NCBI GenBank assembly: GCA_036346225.1
Contig: JARFIW010000108.1
Span: 2,418,001 to 2,482,000, forward strand
Direction: 5' to 3'
Source: Platerodrilus igneus
Lineage: Eukaryota > Arthropoda > Insecta > Coleoptera > Lycidae
DNA: 64,000 bases
Shown here in pieces: positions 11,776 through 22,925 of the stretch. The stretch's first letter is position 1, and every line of letters starts with the position of its first letter. Both the position numbers and the translations under genes were made by a program. Under the pieces are notes generated by a model. It worked only from the letters and a program-made list of their open reading frames with translations. It did not search any database and was not told the DNA's origin.

Positions 11776-12176
11776 TATTCGGTCTCTTTGTCGCACGTTT
11801 GCGTGTTTAATTTTAAGTCGTAAATTTGTAGTCGTAAATCTAATAGTAAAACTGTCATCCCTTGTTCCCTTATATCCTGCCATAAAAATTCCTTCTGCAT
11901 CTGTGAATAAGTTGGACTAAGAGTAGTGAACAAACACTTTCTTATGGATATTGAAGCAGAACGGTCGTCGGTTTCTTCGTTCGGTATCGTAAGTTAGTCA
12001 AGTGCCGCAGTCTTTATTTGTGAAACCACTAAAAACACAGTGCAAGTGTAATGTAACACAGACTCAATTCGAATACAGTCCACTTGGTTGAAGGAAGAGG
12101 AACTGCAGTTTAGAAAAACAAAACACCGCGGAGGTAAGTCGATATATAAATTTATAAGACCCCCCGCGCGTGAACA
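11776..12176 (+). repeat. BEL/Pao 3' LTR
   Basis: Pairs with 6,546-6,945. Its first bases read TATTC instead of TGTTC, so the 5' terminal dinucleotide of this LTR has mutated. It ends GAACA directly against the right copy of CGGGG. Confidence 0.9.
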
Positions 12177-12181
12177 CGGGG
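12177..12181 (+). repeat. Right target-site duplication of BEL/Pao insertion (CGGGG)
   Basis: Directly abuts the 3' LTR and matches 6,541-6,545. Confidence 0.85.
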
Positions 12182-13409
12182 GATGATTAATAATACACCT
12201 TGTTTTGATATAAAACGTTTATTGTACCGAAAGAATACTAGAACAAGTCCAAAGTGCTACTGCTAAGAGAAGTGCATTCTAACTACTCGAACCTATTAGA
12301 TTAGAAGTCAAAATTGTAAATTGATACTCAATAATGAATATGCAAAGGTCCTAACTACTGTAAGAAGGCATCTATTTAAGAAATAAGGGTACAGCGGGCA
12401 GCAAAGAATCTGAAAGACAAACTATCTGCTATTCTAAAAATACAAAATAAGGTAAACAGAATAAATAATGGGTTATAAATTTATATACTTTTATGAAGTG
12501 TAAAACATAATCTGTACAATTGTAAACCTTAATATTCTGTTCTTTAAAAGGGTAACAAAGAAACTGCAGTATTTTGTAATCGATCTTGTGGTTTTACAAA
12601 CCGGCGTCGCAATAGGTACGCAAATAAATCCGACTATCGCCCGTTGATACATTGTTAGTTTCTATTGTCAGACTAAACCTCCCGTATTTCCGTATTCGTC
12701 TTGTTCCGGAAGCGCAACCACTGCAAGAGACATACGCTACGAAACCAGATATTTGACACATCTAACAATAACTTCATTAAACGATAACATTATTCAATAC
12801 GTTTTCCAGACTTTAATTCACGTTACGTCCGAATAAAACGTCCGTTTATGATAGGTTTTGTCCAGCGAGAGTTACATAAAGTAGACGCCACACTATAAAA
12901 CTTTACTACCAGCAGTTACATTGTTTTATAAGTATTTCTAGATAAGAATTTAATAGATGGTGTCAACCCTAAATAATACACAATGATTCATTGAGAATCC
13001 CAAGGGCTGGGGAGATACCGACGCGATTGCCTTATCTAAGCGACCAGAAGCAGAGATTAACCTCAGCCTTGCGTTGCGTATCGCTCCCCATCGACGGACG
13101 TTTGTGTTACCCCTAACACCCTAAATCGTCAACTAAATGTCCCACTTTCTGAGATTTGATTTCTGATGTTAACTAATGATTATCATTTTGATTTAATTTT
13201 AATTTCTTCTCCTCGCAATTTAATAGGATTTGAGGTAGTTTATAACTTAAGGGATTAAGAAGCCAATGACATTCGTTTGCGGAAGAAATTTCGTTTGAGT
13301 GTTCTAATTAGTAGGAGCAAAAGAACATCGGAATATGGACTCAACAAATTAAATTTTATAATTTGCCGCTTTACTGTTGATTGCAAAACAGTATTCTCAG
13401 TTTTCGTAT
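12182..13409. other. AT-rich DNA, no gene recognised
   Basis: No supported coding frame. The stretch 13,000-13,140 is more GC-rich and may be old element sequence, but it matches nothing else in the window that I could see. Confidence 0.45.
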
Positions 13410-13705
13410 TGTAACGAAAAGTCGATTTGCAATACCAACAGTTCTTTATTTTCAAACTGGTTATACAAACGTTTTTTAGCAACTCGTAGTACTGTAAAAT
13501 TTCTAAAAGCTTACAACGATTTACTTTCAGAGCAAAGATATGTAAATTACATTCCCGAGAGTTCCTACTGTACTTTAAATAACTTCTCAAATACACCTAT
13601 TGTAATCTTAATAACCCTTAAATGTATAAACCTTGTACCTATCAATCAAACGATCTCGCATCGTAGGATCTGACAATCATCAGATATTTGAGAAGTGACA
13701 CCACA
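13410..13705 (-). repeat. Array LTR 1 (terminal 3' LTR, internally deleted)
   Basis: Plus-strand ends are TGTAACG and GACACCACA, so the minus-strand LTR begins TGTGGTGTC and ends CGTTACA. It is 296 bp against about 640 in the others, with the middle third missing after TTTACTTTC. It is the only LTR without the primer-binding-site sequence on its left, as expected if it is the true 3' end of the array. Confidence 0.85.
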
Positions 13706-13839
13706 GGGGCTCCACCAATTATCTTTTGTGTATTCAAACCCATATTCTGGTCAACGCCAGACCAAAAGGCGTTACACTGCCTTACTCTTAAAGCTATTCT
13801 GTTCCAGAACACCACGTGAGCCGAGCGTTGAGAGTCACA

Positions 13840-13896
13840 GTGGCGGTAAGGACAGTCAAAACTATTTTCGCAATTCCAGTGTTGATAAAAGTAACG
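13840..13896 (-). pseudogene. CCCH zinc finger remnant, unit 1
   Basis: The minus strand reads YFYQHWNCENSFDCPYRHC. A short deletion just upstream removed the first Cys that the other units carry, so only the last three zinc ligands remain. Confidence 0.7.
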
Positions 13897-13924
13897 GTAC
13901 CATTTGGTGTGTAACCACACACCA

Positions 13925-14325
13925 ATATCTGGACTCCGGCATCCTGGAACAGCACTTCTAGCATATTTTGTACCACCCTCCAATCCAATCCATTGAGCCG
14001 ACAACCGATCTTAGGTATGGCCAATTTATTGTCTTCAGATTTGATCATCTGTCGCTTGAGATCTACTAACGTTGTCCGCAGATTTCGGTAATTTGCTTTA
14101 CCAGAAGGCTGTTTTTAGTAATCAAGTAGTTAAGCGCCGATGTTGATCCTTTAGCCGTATGGTTTTCCTGGTTATAGTCGACAAAGTTGATCAATACCAC
14201 CAAATTTATTTTCAACGCCTGAGTGTATCAAGTCCGACCCTACGCAATGTACCAATAAGGAGTATTCCAATTGCACATCGAATATAGCACCTAGAATCTC
14301 TTCTGTGATTCCAAATCCCGCTTTC
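13925..14325 (-). pseudogene. Macro domain (TARG1/OARD1-like), unit 1, broken
   Basis: Read on the minus strand, the N-terminal half gives EILGAIFDVQ, then LLVHCVGSDLI and ENKFGGIDQL. The C-terminal half gives NKLAIPKIGCRLNGLDW and VVQNMLEVLF followed by VQILVCGY. The order and spacing match macro domains of the TARG1/OARD1 type, which remove ADP-ribose from proteins. The Asp used by TARG1 in its GCGLD motif is Asn here. The frame from the preceding integrase C-terminal domain runs into this domain with a single TGA between them, so the two were probably one polyprotein. A stop and a frameshift split the domain near 14,170. Confidence 0.75.
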
Positions 14326-14399
14326 GATGTGCCACTGTATAAAGACATGAACCAATCATAGCTCGATCCAGACCGTTGTTCATCATCACGAGCATAACT

Positions 14400-14765
14400 G
14401 TTTGTTCATTTCACTGCATTACCGGCGTCATCGCTATCATAGGGCGCTAACGGGTTAACATGCACCACAATCGTTCTTCTTTTTGGGAGCTTACAATTCG
14501 GATATATCACGTCATTGATCCTCTTTTCAATTTCATCCGGACCCCTACCAATGTCTCTGTAACTTTGGCGACTGTCCATCTTTTCGTCTGGAGTTGTATA
14601 CCAGATACCTTTTTGAAAAACAGACTCCTGCGCCTCGGTGTCATATCTAGTCTTTATTCAATCGCTTGCGATCTGCATATTTTTCCTATCATACATCTTG
14701 CGTTTGAGCTTTTCGACGTAGCCTTTTTGTCCAAGATAGCATTTCCGAACTTACACCTAAGCTAA
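14400..14765 (-). pseudogene. Integrase C-terminal domain, unit 1, degenerate
   Basis: Degenerate version of the domain better seen in unit 2. The recognisable end is IVVHVNPLAPYDSDDAGNA, equivalent to the VVHxDRLAPY-type motif that closes the integrase C-terminal module of Ty3/gypsy elements. It lies directly upstream of the macro domain in the same frame. Confidence 0.65.
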
Positions 14766-14989
14766 AGTTGACACGGTAGACATATCTCGAGTCTCAGCAT
14801 AGCTCCTGCAGGTGTCCTAAAATCTTCGACACTCGTTTTCTAGAAACCACCACCTGTTCCGTTTGTAACTGTACTGGCTGACGATCGTCGTTGATTATTG
14901 TACTCTGAACAGTAAGATCACATTTTACCCGCGCGACACGGACGGCTATGTACAAGTCAATTTTGGTCCCTTTCCCTCGACCCCTTCTA

Positions 14990-15930
14990 TTAATTTTGGC
15001 TCCTAATGCTTTCCCTTAAACCGTCTAAATCGGTTTCGCCTGTGTCTAAATCCGCGGATTAGCGTCAATGTCTTTTTTTCTCAGACTGCTGGTTACGCAG
15101 TACCCAACAAATCATTGCCTTCACGTCCATTTCGCTCCGCTTTCTCCAGAGCGTCCTACTTTGCCACAGATTAAATGCTTCGATTGCTCTGCAGCCTCTA
15201 ACTCTAAGGCATGAGCCAACGCATTACGTGAAGTCTGTGACCAGGCCAGCTGTAGAGTTTACTCGATTTCTTCGTTGGGTTTTTCATCAATGAATGCCTA
15301 TAATGTCACTAACTCCAGAAATCTATCCGGTGCTGTTGGATAGGCTCGTCTCACCAGGCGAGCAATTTCTGCTTGAAACTCTTGAGAATTCTCGTTGGCC
15401 TTTTGATAACAGTGCTTCACTTGTGCGTGATACACTTGTTGTAGATGAGAATCGCCGTACATCATTTCCAGCCTTAACATTGAGTCCTCGTGTAGATTCT
15501 TTGGTCATGGTCTGGATTGGTCTGCAGAATATTCAAGGTCTCACCTTGGAATGCGTTTTTATCATCGTTCGAGCCGTTGGCTCTCGCGGCAAACTCGATT
15601 TGTTTAAAATATGTCTTTCAAGGTGAATTTCCATCAAATGTATGTTGTTTAATTCTGAACCTTAATGTCGGTTCGGATCCACCGATATTTTTTAATTCTG
15701 TAGCGTGCCGTTGTATCACTAAGATGGTGAACTTTTTCCGCATTTTTATTTAATTTTCTAGGAAATTCTCCTACCTTCACTGCCAAACTTGTAACGCTTT
15801 GGTCTTGTTTCTCTGTCAGGCTTGCAAAATTTTTATTAATTTTTTTCATGAGTTCCGCGAAGTGACCAGTCAAACACTCTTTAACGTTTGACTTGAACTC
15901 CTTCAATAACAAAAGAATTTTGCTATCCAT
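14990..15930 (-). pseudogene. Ty3/gypsy gag, unit 1, broken
   Basis: The ATG on the minus strand at 15,930 opens MDSKILLLLKEF, with a coiled-coil-like N-terminus rich in K/E/L. Later pieces include QEFQAEIARLVRRAYPTAPDRFLEL, split here as AEIARLVRRAYPTAP and RFLELVTL. This is the characteristic C-terminal capsid motif of Ty3-type gag. A Cys-Gly-Lys (ICGKVGRS) follows in the knuckle position, but a full CCHC is not preserved. Several frameshifts separate the pieces. Confidence 0.75.
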
Positions 15931-15971
15931 TTTCCGTTGAGTGCGAGAAATCGTTTGATGGTCTTTAAACT

Positions 15972-15988
15972 CCACTACTTGACACCAA
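15972..15988 (-). promoter_or_regulatory. Primer binding site next to array LTR 2
   Basis: On the minus strand the LTR end ACA is followed by TTGGTGTCAAGTAGTGG. The same sequence stands in the same place beside LTRs 3, 4 and 5 (19,108, 21,727 and 23,449) with one or two changes, and is missing beside LTR 1. I did not identify the tRNA. Confidence 0.7.
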
Positions 15989-16631
15989 TGTAACAAAAAG
16001 TCTATTTGCTATAGCAACGGCTTTCTACTTTCAAACTGGTTATACAAGTCTTCTTCAGCAATTCGTAGTACTATAAAATTTGTACAAGCTCACAACGATT
16101 TACTTTTTGAGCGCTAACGCACAGTACAAGTTTATTCTTCTGAATACTACGATTCTATCCACTTAATTAACTTAATCTCGAAGCACTGCAATTAATTATG
16201 CAAACACTAATAAATTTGTATAAAAACCACATTAATTTATGTGACCAGTTATTTATATGAAGATTTATATCACATCTGTACGACTGTCAGAGCTTTAAAC
16301 TACAGCATATTGCAATCAACGCTATACATTAGAACTCAACTTCAAGTAGAACTAACTTCGTGATCTGTTATAATCAAAGCTGTAATTAGAACTGACTTTC
16401 AGAACCTCTTAATGTTAATTTATACTCTATCCAAAGTTCTCGATTAACCTACAACAATCAAGGATATGTAAACTACATTCTCGAGAGTTTCTACTGTACT
16501 TTAAATAACTTCTCGAATACACCTATTGTAATCTTAATAACCCTTAAATTTATAAACTTTGTACCTATCAATCTAACGATCTCGCATTGTAGGACCTTAC
16601 AATCATCAGATATTTGAGAAGGAACACCACA
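15989..16631 (-). repeat. Array LTR 2
   Basis: Full-length 643-bp LTR with TGTAAC..ACCACA plus-strand ends. It shares the blocks around TTTCAAACTGG, TCGTAGTACTATAAAATTT and CACCTATTGTAATCTTAATA with the other LTRs. Confidence 0.88.
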
Positions 16632-16764
16632 GGGGTCCCTCCAATTATCTTTTGTGTATTCAAACCCTTATTCTGGTCAACGCCACACCAAAAGGCGCCA
16701 CACAGCCCAACTATTAAAGCTGTTCTGTCCTAGAACACTGCGTGAGCCGAGCTTTGAAATTTAC

Positions 16765-16830
16765 AGTAGCGATAAGAACAGTCAAAACCATTTCTGCCAT
16801 TCCAATGTTCAAAAAATAACACTCAACGAT
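16765..16830 (-). pseudogene. CCCH zinc finger, unit 2, degenerate
   Basis: The minus strand keeps ECYF at the start, but a one-base loss shifts the frame. The last ligand codon, CAC (His) elsewhere, reads TAC (Tyr), and the second Cys codon is changed. Confidence 0.5.
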
Positions 16831-16864
16831 CTTTATAGCAGGCACGGTATGATTTGGATTGTAA

Positions 16865-17262
16865 CACATATTAAAATCTAGACGCCGGTATCCTGAAACA
16901 GTATATGTAGCATATTTCGTACCACCCTCGACTCCAACCCATCGACTCCACAACGGATCTTGGTTATGGCCAAGTTCTTGGCTTCAAATTTGATCATCTA
17001 GCCTTTGAGGTCTACTAGTTCCTTCCAAAGATTCTGGTAATTCGATTTACTAGAAGGCTGCTACTTAGTTGTAGATGCCCAAATGCCGATCCTTTAACCG
17101 TATGATTTTTTCAACCCATGGTTGTTGTCGGTCACCAAATTTATTTTTAAATACCCAAGCAAGCCCACGGGACAGATCAAGGCCCGCCCCTATACAACGA
17201 ATAGGTAATCGTATAAATCACCTAAAATCTTGTCTGTGACTCCAAATTTCACTTTGCCTCTG
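16865..17262 (-). pseudogene. Macro domain, unit 2, with fuller ADP-ribose loop and Asp retained
   Basis: This unit keeps parts of the fold that the others have lost. VTDKILGDLYD is the first strand with its G-D. RCIGAGLDLSRGLAWVFKNK is followed by FG and aligns with the HC..(x)..GAGIA..FK.KFG loop of TARG1-type macro domains; units 1 and 5 lack about six residues here. The C-terminal loop reads KIRCGVDGLE, keeping Asp at the catalytic position and changing the first Gly to Arg. VVRNMLHILFQDTGV follows. Two frameshifts and two or more stops disrupt it. It is either an older lineage of the same element or a less mutated loop by chance. Confidence 0.72.
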
Positions 17263-17289
17263 CCGCTGTACAGAGACATGAACCAAACG

Positions 17290-17760
17290 TAGCTCGGTCC
17301 ATACCTTTGTTCGTCACTACAAGCATAAATGTTTGTTCAGTTACTGCTTGACATTCTTCGGCGTTACCGGCGTCATCGCCATCAAAGGGTGCTAACTGGT
17401 TAACCTGCACCGCTATAGTTCTTCTTTTTAGGAACTTACGTATCTGATATACCACGTACTTGATCATCTTTACAACTTTGTGGACCCTCCAAATGTCTAT
17501 GTAGCTTTGGTGACAGTCTACGCTTCCCTCTGGAGTTATATAGCAAGACACAATCGTTTTCTTCAAAACCAGTCTGCTGCGCGTTGATGTCATATTGGAA
17601 CGTCATTCGATCTCTTGCTATTTGGATATTTTTTATAACACTACCAATGTCGTGCATCTTGCTTTTGAGCTTCTTGACGAAGCCCTTGCCCACGATGTCT
17701 TGTCCAGGCTTACACCCAACTTTTAGGTCACACGGCAGACGTATCGTATCCCAGCATAGT
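17290..17760 (-). pseudogene. Integrase C-terminal domain, unit 2 (best preserved)
   Basis: On the minus strand: RLPCDLKVGC, then FVKKLKSKMHD, RDRMTFQYD, GFEENDCVLLYNS, KRRLSPKLHRHLEGP, KVVKMIKYVVYQIRKF and AVQVNQLAPFDGDDAGNAEE. These are the closing helix, the SH3-like GPY/F module and the terminal LAPY motif of a Ty3/gypsy integrase, in the right order. One frameshift separates LEGP from the KVVK piece. The D,D,E core that should precede it is absent. Confidence 0.85.
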
Positions 17761-18014
17761 AAAAGCAGGTGTCTTATAACATCCGATACTCAGCTTCTAG
17801 GAACCATCACCTGGTTCATCTCCAGGTTCCAAGGATTACACAAAGATCCCATTCTCCACTTTCAAGAAATCACATTGTGCCGAGGATGCTACTCAACAAT
17901 GTCCTGTCAGAATGGATGTTCTCCCTCCTTTGGCTTTCCAACCCAGACTGGCATCAAAGGCTTTGTCATTTTCCTGTTCAGTTCGCAATTGTACTAGCTG
18001 TCAATCGTCGTTGA

Positions 18015-19066
18015 TCACTGTACTCGGCCATCAAAATTACATTTTACCAGAGCAACGCGGACGACCATTTTCGGGGTAGGATCTGTGTAGATCGACTTTC
18101 GCCCCATTCCGCCGAACCCCTCAATTAATTTCGATGCCTCATGTTTTTCCTTAAGCCGTTTATATCGGTTTTGCGAACTGATGTCATTGTTCCTTTTCCT
18201 CGACTGCCCGTTACACAGTACCGGTCTACATACCCGCTTCACATTCTCTTGCCTCCGCAATTCTCCAAAGCATCCTTTTTTACCACAGATTAAACGTTTT
18301 GCAGCCTCAAACTCTAAGACATTAACCAACACATCACGAAGTTTTGGACGGGCCAGCCGTAGTGTTTACTCGATTTCCTCATTGCATATTTCGTAACTGA
18401 ATGCCTGCACTCCCACCAAGTACAGAAAACTATTCGGTGCTATTGGGTAGGCTCATCTCACCGGGCATGCAACATCTGCTTCAAACTCTTGCAAAATCTC
18501 GCTGGCCGTGGTACACTTGTTGCAGATGAGGGTCGCTGTACATCATTTTCGGCCTTGACGTTAAGGCCCTGTAACTTCTTTAGTCATGGTCTGGCATGGT
18601 TTGCAAGATATTTAAGGTCTCACCTCGTAACGCGACAATCAACGCTGTGCCATTTAATCATCGTACCGACCCATAGTTTTCGCGGCAGCCTCTAATTGTT
18701 TAAAATACGTCTGCCAAAGTGACTTTCCATCAAATGTAGGTTATTTTATTCTGAACCTTGATGTCGGTCGATTCGCATTCCCCGTTATTTTTAAACTTTG
18801 TAGCGTGCGATTGTATCATTGGATCAGTGGACTTCGACGCTTGTACTGTTAAGGAATTAATTCGTATTTCCTTTTACGCATTTTCATTTAATTTCCTCAG
18901 AAATTCTTTTAACTTGACTGCCAAACTTGTAACGCTTTAGTATTGTTTCTCTATCAGGCTTGTAAAATTTTTATTTAATTTTTTCTATGACGCGGAATGA
19001 CCAGTCAAACTCTCTTCAACGCTTGACTTAAACTCCTTCAATAACAAAAGAATTTTGCTATCCATT
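18015..19066 (-). pseudogene. Ty3/gypsy gag, unit 2, highly degenerate
   Basis: Corresponds by position and nucleotide similarity to the gag of units 1 and 3. Recognisable pieces are the MDSKILLLLKEF start at about 19,066 and, at the C-terminal end, KRLICGKKGCF in the knuckle position. Frames are short and interrupted. Confidence 0.65.
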
Positions 19067-19124
19067 TTCCGTTGAGTGCGAGAAATCGGTTTAAAGGTCT
19101 TTAAACTCTACTACTCGACACCAA

Positions 19125-19628
19125 TGTAACGAAAAGTATATTTGGAATTACAACAGCTTTTTATTTTCAAACTGGCTATACAAGCATTCTTCAGCAATTC
19201 GCAGTACTATAAAATTTGAAAAGGCTAACAACGATTTACTTTCTGAGCACGAACTAACAGTACAAGTTTAATCTTCTGAACACTACGATTCTATCTTCTT
19301 AATTAGCTTAATCTGGAAACACTGTAATTAATTATGTAAGCACTAATAAATTTGTATATGCATATTTATATCACATCTGTACGACTGCCAGAGTTTTAAA
19401 CTACAGTATATTGCAATCAAAGCTATACATTAGAACTCAACTTCAAGTAGAACTAACATCCTGATTTATTATAATCCAAGCTGTCATTAGGACTGACCTT
19501 TAGAATCCCTTAATGTTAATTTATACTCCATTAAAAGTTCTTAAATCTATAAACCTTATACCTATCAATCAAACGATCTTGCATCGTAGGACCTTACAAT
19601 CATCAGATATTTAAGAAGTGACACCACA
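19125..19628 (-). repeat. Array LTR 3
   Basis: 504-bp LTR, shorter than LTRs 2, 4 and 5 because of an internal deletion around 19,540. Ends TGTAACG and ACACCACA on the plus strand. Confidence 0.86.
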
Positions 19629-19757
19629 GGGCTCCAATTATTTTTGTGGATTCAAACCCTTATTCAGGTCAACGCCAGACTAAAAGGCGCGGCACTGCCC
19701 TATTCTTAAAGCTATTCTGTCCCAGAACACAGCGTGTGCTGAGTGTTGGGAGTCACA

Positions 19758-19814
19758 GTGGCGGTAAAGACAGTCAAAACCATTTTTGCACAACCAATGT
19801 TGATAAAAGTAACA
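19758..19814 (-). pseudogene. CCCH zinc finger, unit 3, all four ligands present
   Basis: The minus strand reads CYFYQHWLCKNGFDCLYRH: C-x7-C-x5-C-x3-H, with the aromatic residues and Gly usual in RNA-binding CCCH fingers (C-x-Y/F-F ... G-x-x-C-x-Y/F-x-H). The finger motif itself is intact although the surrounding frame is short. Confidence 0.75.
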
Positions 19815-19834
19815 CTCAAGGCACGGTACTATTT

Positions 19835-20235
19835 GGATTGTAACCACACACCAAAATCTGGACTTCGGCATTCTGGAACAGCACTTCTAGCATATTTCGT
19901 GCCGCCCTCCAGTCCAATCCATTGAGCCCAAATTATTGTCTTCAAATTTAATCATCTGTCGCATGAGATCTACTAACGTCGTCCGCAGATTTCGGTAATT
20001 CGGTTTACCAGAAGGCTGTTTTTTAGTCATCAAGTAGCTGATGCGCCGATGTGAATCCTTTAGCCGTATGGTTTTCCAGGTTGTTGTCGGCAAAATTTAT
20101 CAATACCACCAAATTTATTTTCAATACCTGAGCATTTCTTGGGGACGTATCAGATCCGCTTCTAGGCAATATACCAAGGAGTATTTCAAATGCACATTAA
20201 ATTTAGAACCTCGAGCTCCAAATCCCGCTTTCGCT
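19835..20235 (-). pseudogene. Macro domain, unit 3, deleted in the catalytic loop
   Basis: Minus-strand pieces include RRISYLMTKKQPSGKPNYRN, where the first Lys after the Thr corresponds to the catalytic Lys of TARG1, and LVDLMRQMIKFEDNNL. A deletion of about 20 bases then removes the AIPKIGC part, leaving GLNGLDW in a shifted frame. The VQIL strand follows out of frame. Confidence 0.68.
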
Positions 20236-20319
20236 GTGATACTGAAAAGACATGAACCAATCACAGCAAGGTCTAGACCTTTGTTCATCATCACGAGCAT
20301 AACTGTTTGTTCGTTTCAG

Positions 20320-20690
20320 TGCATTACCGGCGTCATCGCTGTCATAGAGCGCTAACGGGTTACATACACCACAATCGTTCATTTTTTGAGAGCTTTCAAT
20401 TCGAGAAAATCACGTCATGGATCCTCTTTTCAACTACATCCGGACCCCACCAATGTCTCTGTAACCTTTCGTCTGGGGTTGTATACCAGGACGCGATCGC
20501 TTTTTAGAAAACTAGACTCCTGCGCCTCGGTGTTATATCTGGTCTTCATTCAATCGCTTGTGATCTGGATGTTTTTTCATCGTCATCATGGATATCGTTC
20601 GTCTTGCGTTTGAACTTCTCGACGTAGCCCTTTTGTCCAAGATGTCGTCTCCAAACTTACACCTAAGCTAAAGTTTACACGGTAGACGTA
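20320..20690 (-). pseudogene. Integrase C-terminal domain, unit 3, degenerate
   Basis: Aligned by nucleotide similarity with units 1 and 5. The pieces SLGVSLETTSWTKGLRREVQ (the helix before the SH3-like module) and the DDAGNA end are visible; frames are broken. Confidence 0.6.
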
Positions 20691-20899
20691 CCTCGCGTCC
20701 CAGCATAGCACCTGCAGATGTCCTAAAACCTCCGACACTCGTTTTCTAGAAATCACCACCTGTTCCGTTTGTAACTGTACTAGCTGACGATCGTTGTTGA
20801 TTATTGTACTCTGACCAGTAAGATCAGATTTTACCCGCGTGACATGGACGGTTATGTGCAAATCAATTTTGGCCCCGTTCCCTCGACCCCTTCTATTAA

Positions 20900-21690
20900 T
20901 TTCGGCTCTTAATGCATTCTTAAACCGTTTAAATGGGTTTCGATTGTGCGTAAATCCGCGGATTGGCGTCAATGTCTTTTTTTCTCAGACTGCTCGTTAC
21001 GCAGTACCCAAAGAATCATTTCCTTCACGTTCTGTTGGCTCCGTTTTTTCCAGAGCGCCCTACCTTGCCACAGATTAAATGCTTCGCTTGCTTTGCAGCC
21101 TCAAACTCTAAGACATGAGCCAACGCATTACGTGAAGCGTGTGACCAGGCCAGCTTTAGAGTTTACTCGATTTCTTCGTTGGGTATTTCATCAATGAATG
21201 CCTGTACTGCCACTAACTCCAGAAGTCTATCCGGTGTTGTAGGGTAGGCTCGTTTTATCAGGCGAGCAATATCTGCTTCAAACTCTTGAAAATTCTCGTT
21301 GGCCGAATGCGTTTTTATCATCGTTCGAGCCGTTAGCTCTCGCGGCAAACTCGATTTGTTTAAAATATGTTTTCCAGAGTAACTTTCCATCAAATGTATG
21401 TTGTTTAATTCCGAACCTTAACGTCGGTTCAAATTCCTCAATATTTTTTAATTCTGTAGCGTGCGGTTGTATCACTGGGACAGTGAAGTTTTTCCGCATT
21501 TGTATTTAATTCTTTCGGAAATTCTCCTAACTTCACTGCCAAATTTGTATCGCTTTGGTCTTGTTTCTCTGCCAGGTTTGTAAAATTTTTATTTAACTTT
21601 TTCCATGAGTACCGCGAAGTGACAGTCAAACTATCTTCTACGCTTGACCTGAAGTCCATCAGCAACAAAAGAATTTTGCTATCCCTTTAT
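20900..21690 (-). pseudogene. Ty3/gypsy gag, unit 3, broken
   Basis: Minus-strand pieces in order: LNKNFTNLAEKQDQS (N-terminal helix), KNIEEFEPTLRF, HTFDGKLLWKTYFKQIEFAA (the PxFDGK..W..Y..QFE block that opens the capsid of many metazoan Ty3 gags), FEADIARLIKRAYPTTPDRL and AFIDEIPNEEIE, then ICGKVGRSGKN. This is the clearest gag in the array, yet it still needs several frame changes. Confidence 0.8.
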
Positions 21691-21743
21691 GTTGAGTGCG
21701 AGAAGACGTTTGAAGGTCTTTAAACTCCACTACTTGACACCAG

Positions 21744-22384
21744 TGTAATGAAAAGTCTATTTGCAATAACAACAGTCTTTTATTTTCAAACTGGTTACAC
21801 AAGTCTTCGTCAGCAATTCGTAGTACTATAAAATTTGCAAAGGCTTACAACGATTTACTTTCTGAACACTAACTAACAGTACAAGTTTAATCTTCTGAAC
21901 ACTACGACTCTATTTTCTCAATTAACTAAATCACGAAGCACTGCAGATAAAAATCAAAACACTAGTTAATTTATATAAACACCATAGTAATTTATATGAA
22001 CAGTTATTTCTATGAAGAATTATATCACATCTGTACGACTGTCAGAGCTATAAACTACAGCATATTGCAATCAACGCTATACATTAAGATTCGACTTCAA
22101 GTAGAACTAATATCATGATCTATTACAATCGAAGCTGTAATTAAAACTGACCTTCAGAATCCCTTAATATTAATTTATACTCTATCCAAAGTTCTATACC
22201 TATAACAATCAAAGATAAGCAAATTACATTTTCGGGAATTCCTACTGTACTTTAAATAACTTCTCAAATACACCTATTGTTGTCTTAATAACCCCTAAAT
22301 GTATAAACCTTGTACCTATCAATCAAACGATCTCGCATCGTAAGGACCTTACAATCATCAGATATTTGAAGATGTGACACCACA
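21744..22384 (-). repeat. Array LTR 4
   Basis: 641 bp. Visibly closer to LTR 5 than to the others over its whole length, which suggests that units 4 and 5 separated last. Confidence 0.88.
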
Positions 22385-22518
22385 AGGGTCGCACCAATTA
22401 TCTTTTGTATATTCAAACCATTATTCTGGTCAACGTCAAACCAAAAAGCGCGACACTATCCTACTCTTAAAGCTGTTCCGTCCCAGAACACTTCGTGCGC
22501 AGAGCGTTGGGAGTCACA

Positions 22519-22575
22519 GTGGCGATAAAGACAGTCAATACCATTTCTGCAGTTCCAATGTTGATAAAAGTAACA
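22519..22575 (-). pseudogene. CCCH zinc finger, unit 4, all four ligands present
   Basis: The minus strand reads CYFYQHWNCRNGIDCLYRH, C-x7-C-x5-C-x3-H. The frame stays open from the macro remnant upstream (MDWRVVQNMLEV at 22,692) through the finger to a stop at 22,456. Confidence 0.75.
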
Positions 22576-22604
22576 CCCAACACTCTTCGTAGCAGGTACG
22601 GTAC

Positions 22605-22925
22605 CATTTAGTTTATAACCACACACCAAAATCTGGACTCCGGCATTCTGGAACCGCACTTCTAGCATATTTTGTACCACCCTCCAGTCCAATCCATTGA
22701 GCCGACAACCGATCTAGGGTATGGCCAATTTATTGTCCTCAGATTTGATCATCTGTCGCTTGAGATCTACTAACGTTGTCCACAGATTTCGGTAATTTGC
22801 TTTACCAGAAGGCTGTTTTTAGTCATCAAGTAGTTAAGCGCCGATGTTGATCCTTTAGCCGTATGGTTTTCCTGGTTATAGTCGACAAAGTTGCTCAATA
22901 CCACCAAATTTATTTTCAACATCTG
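22605..22925 (-). pseudogene. Macro domain C-terminal half, unit 4
   Basis: KIGCRLNGLDW appears here as AIP-stop-IGCRLNGLDW, followed by VVQNMLEVRF and VQILVCGY. The catalytic-position residue is Asn. The N-terminal half was lost in the deletion that joins this to gag. Confidence 0.7.

Larger units (their letters stand above)
6546..12176 (+). mobile_element. BEL/Pao LTR retrotransposon, complete insertion, defective
   Basis: A 5.6-kb element bounded by 400/401-bp LTRs with TGTTC..GAACA ends and a 5-bp duplication. Gene order is gag, protease, reverse transcriptase, RNase H and integrase in one plus-strand series, as in BEL/Pao. Reading frames are interrupted by stops and frameshifts, and the integrase catalytic core is absent. 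The LTRs differ at about six bases and one indel, so the insertion is fairly recent. It therefore probably moved as an already defective copy using proteins supplied by relatives; that last point is inference. Confidence 0.92.
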
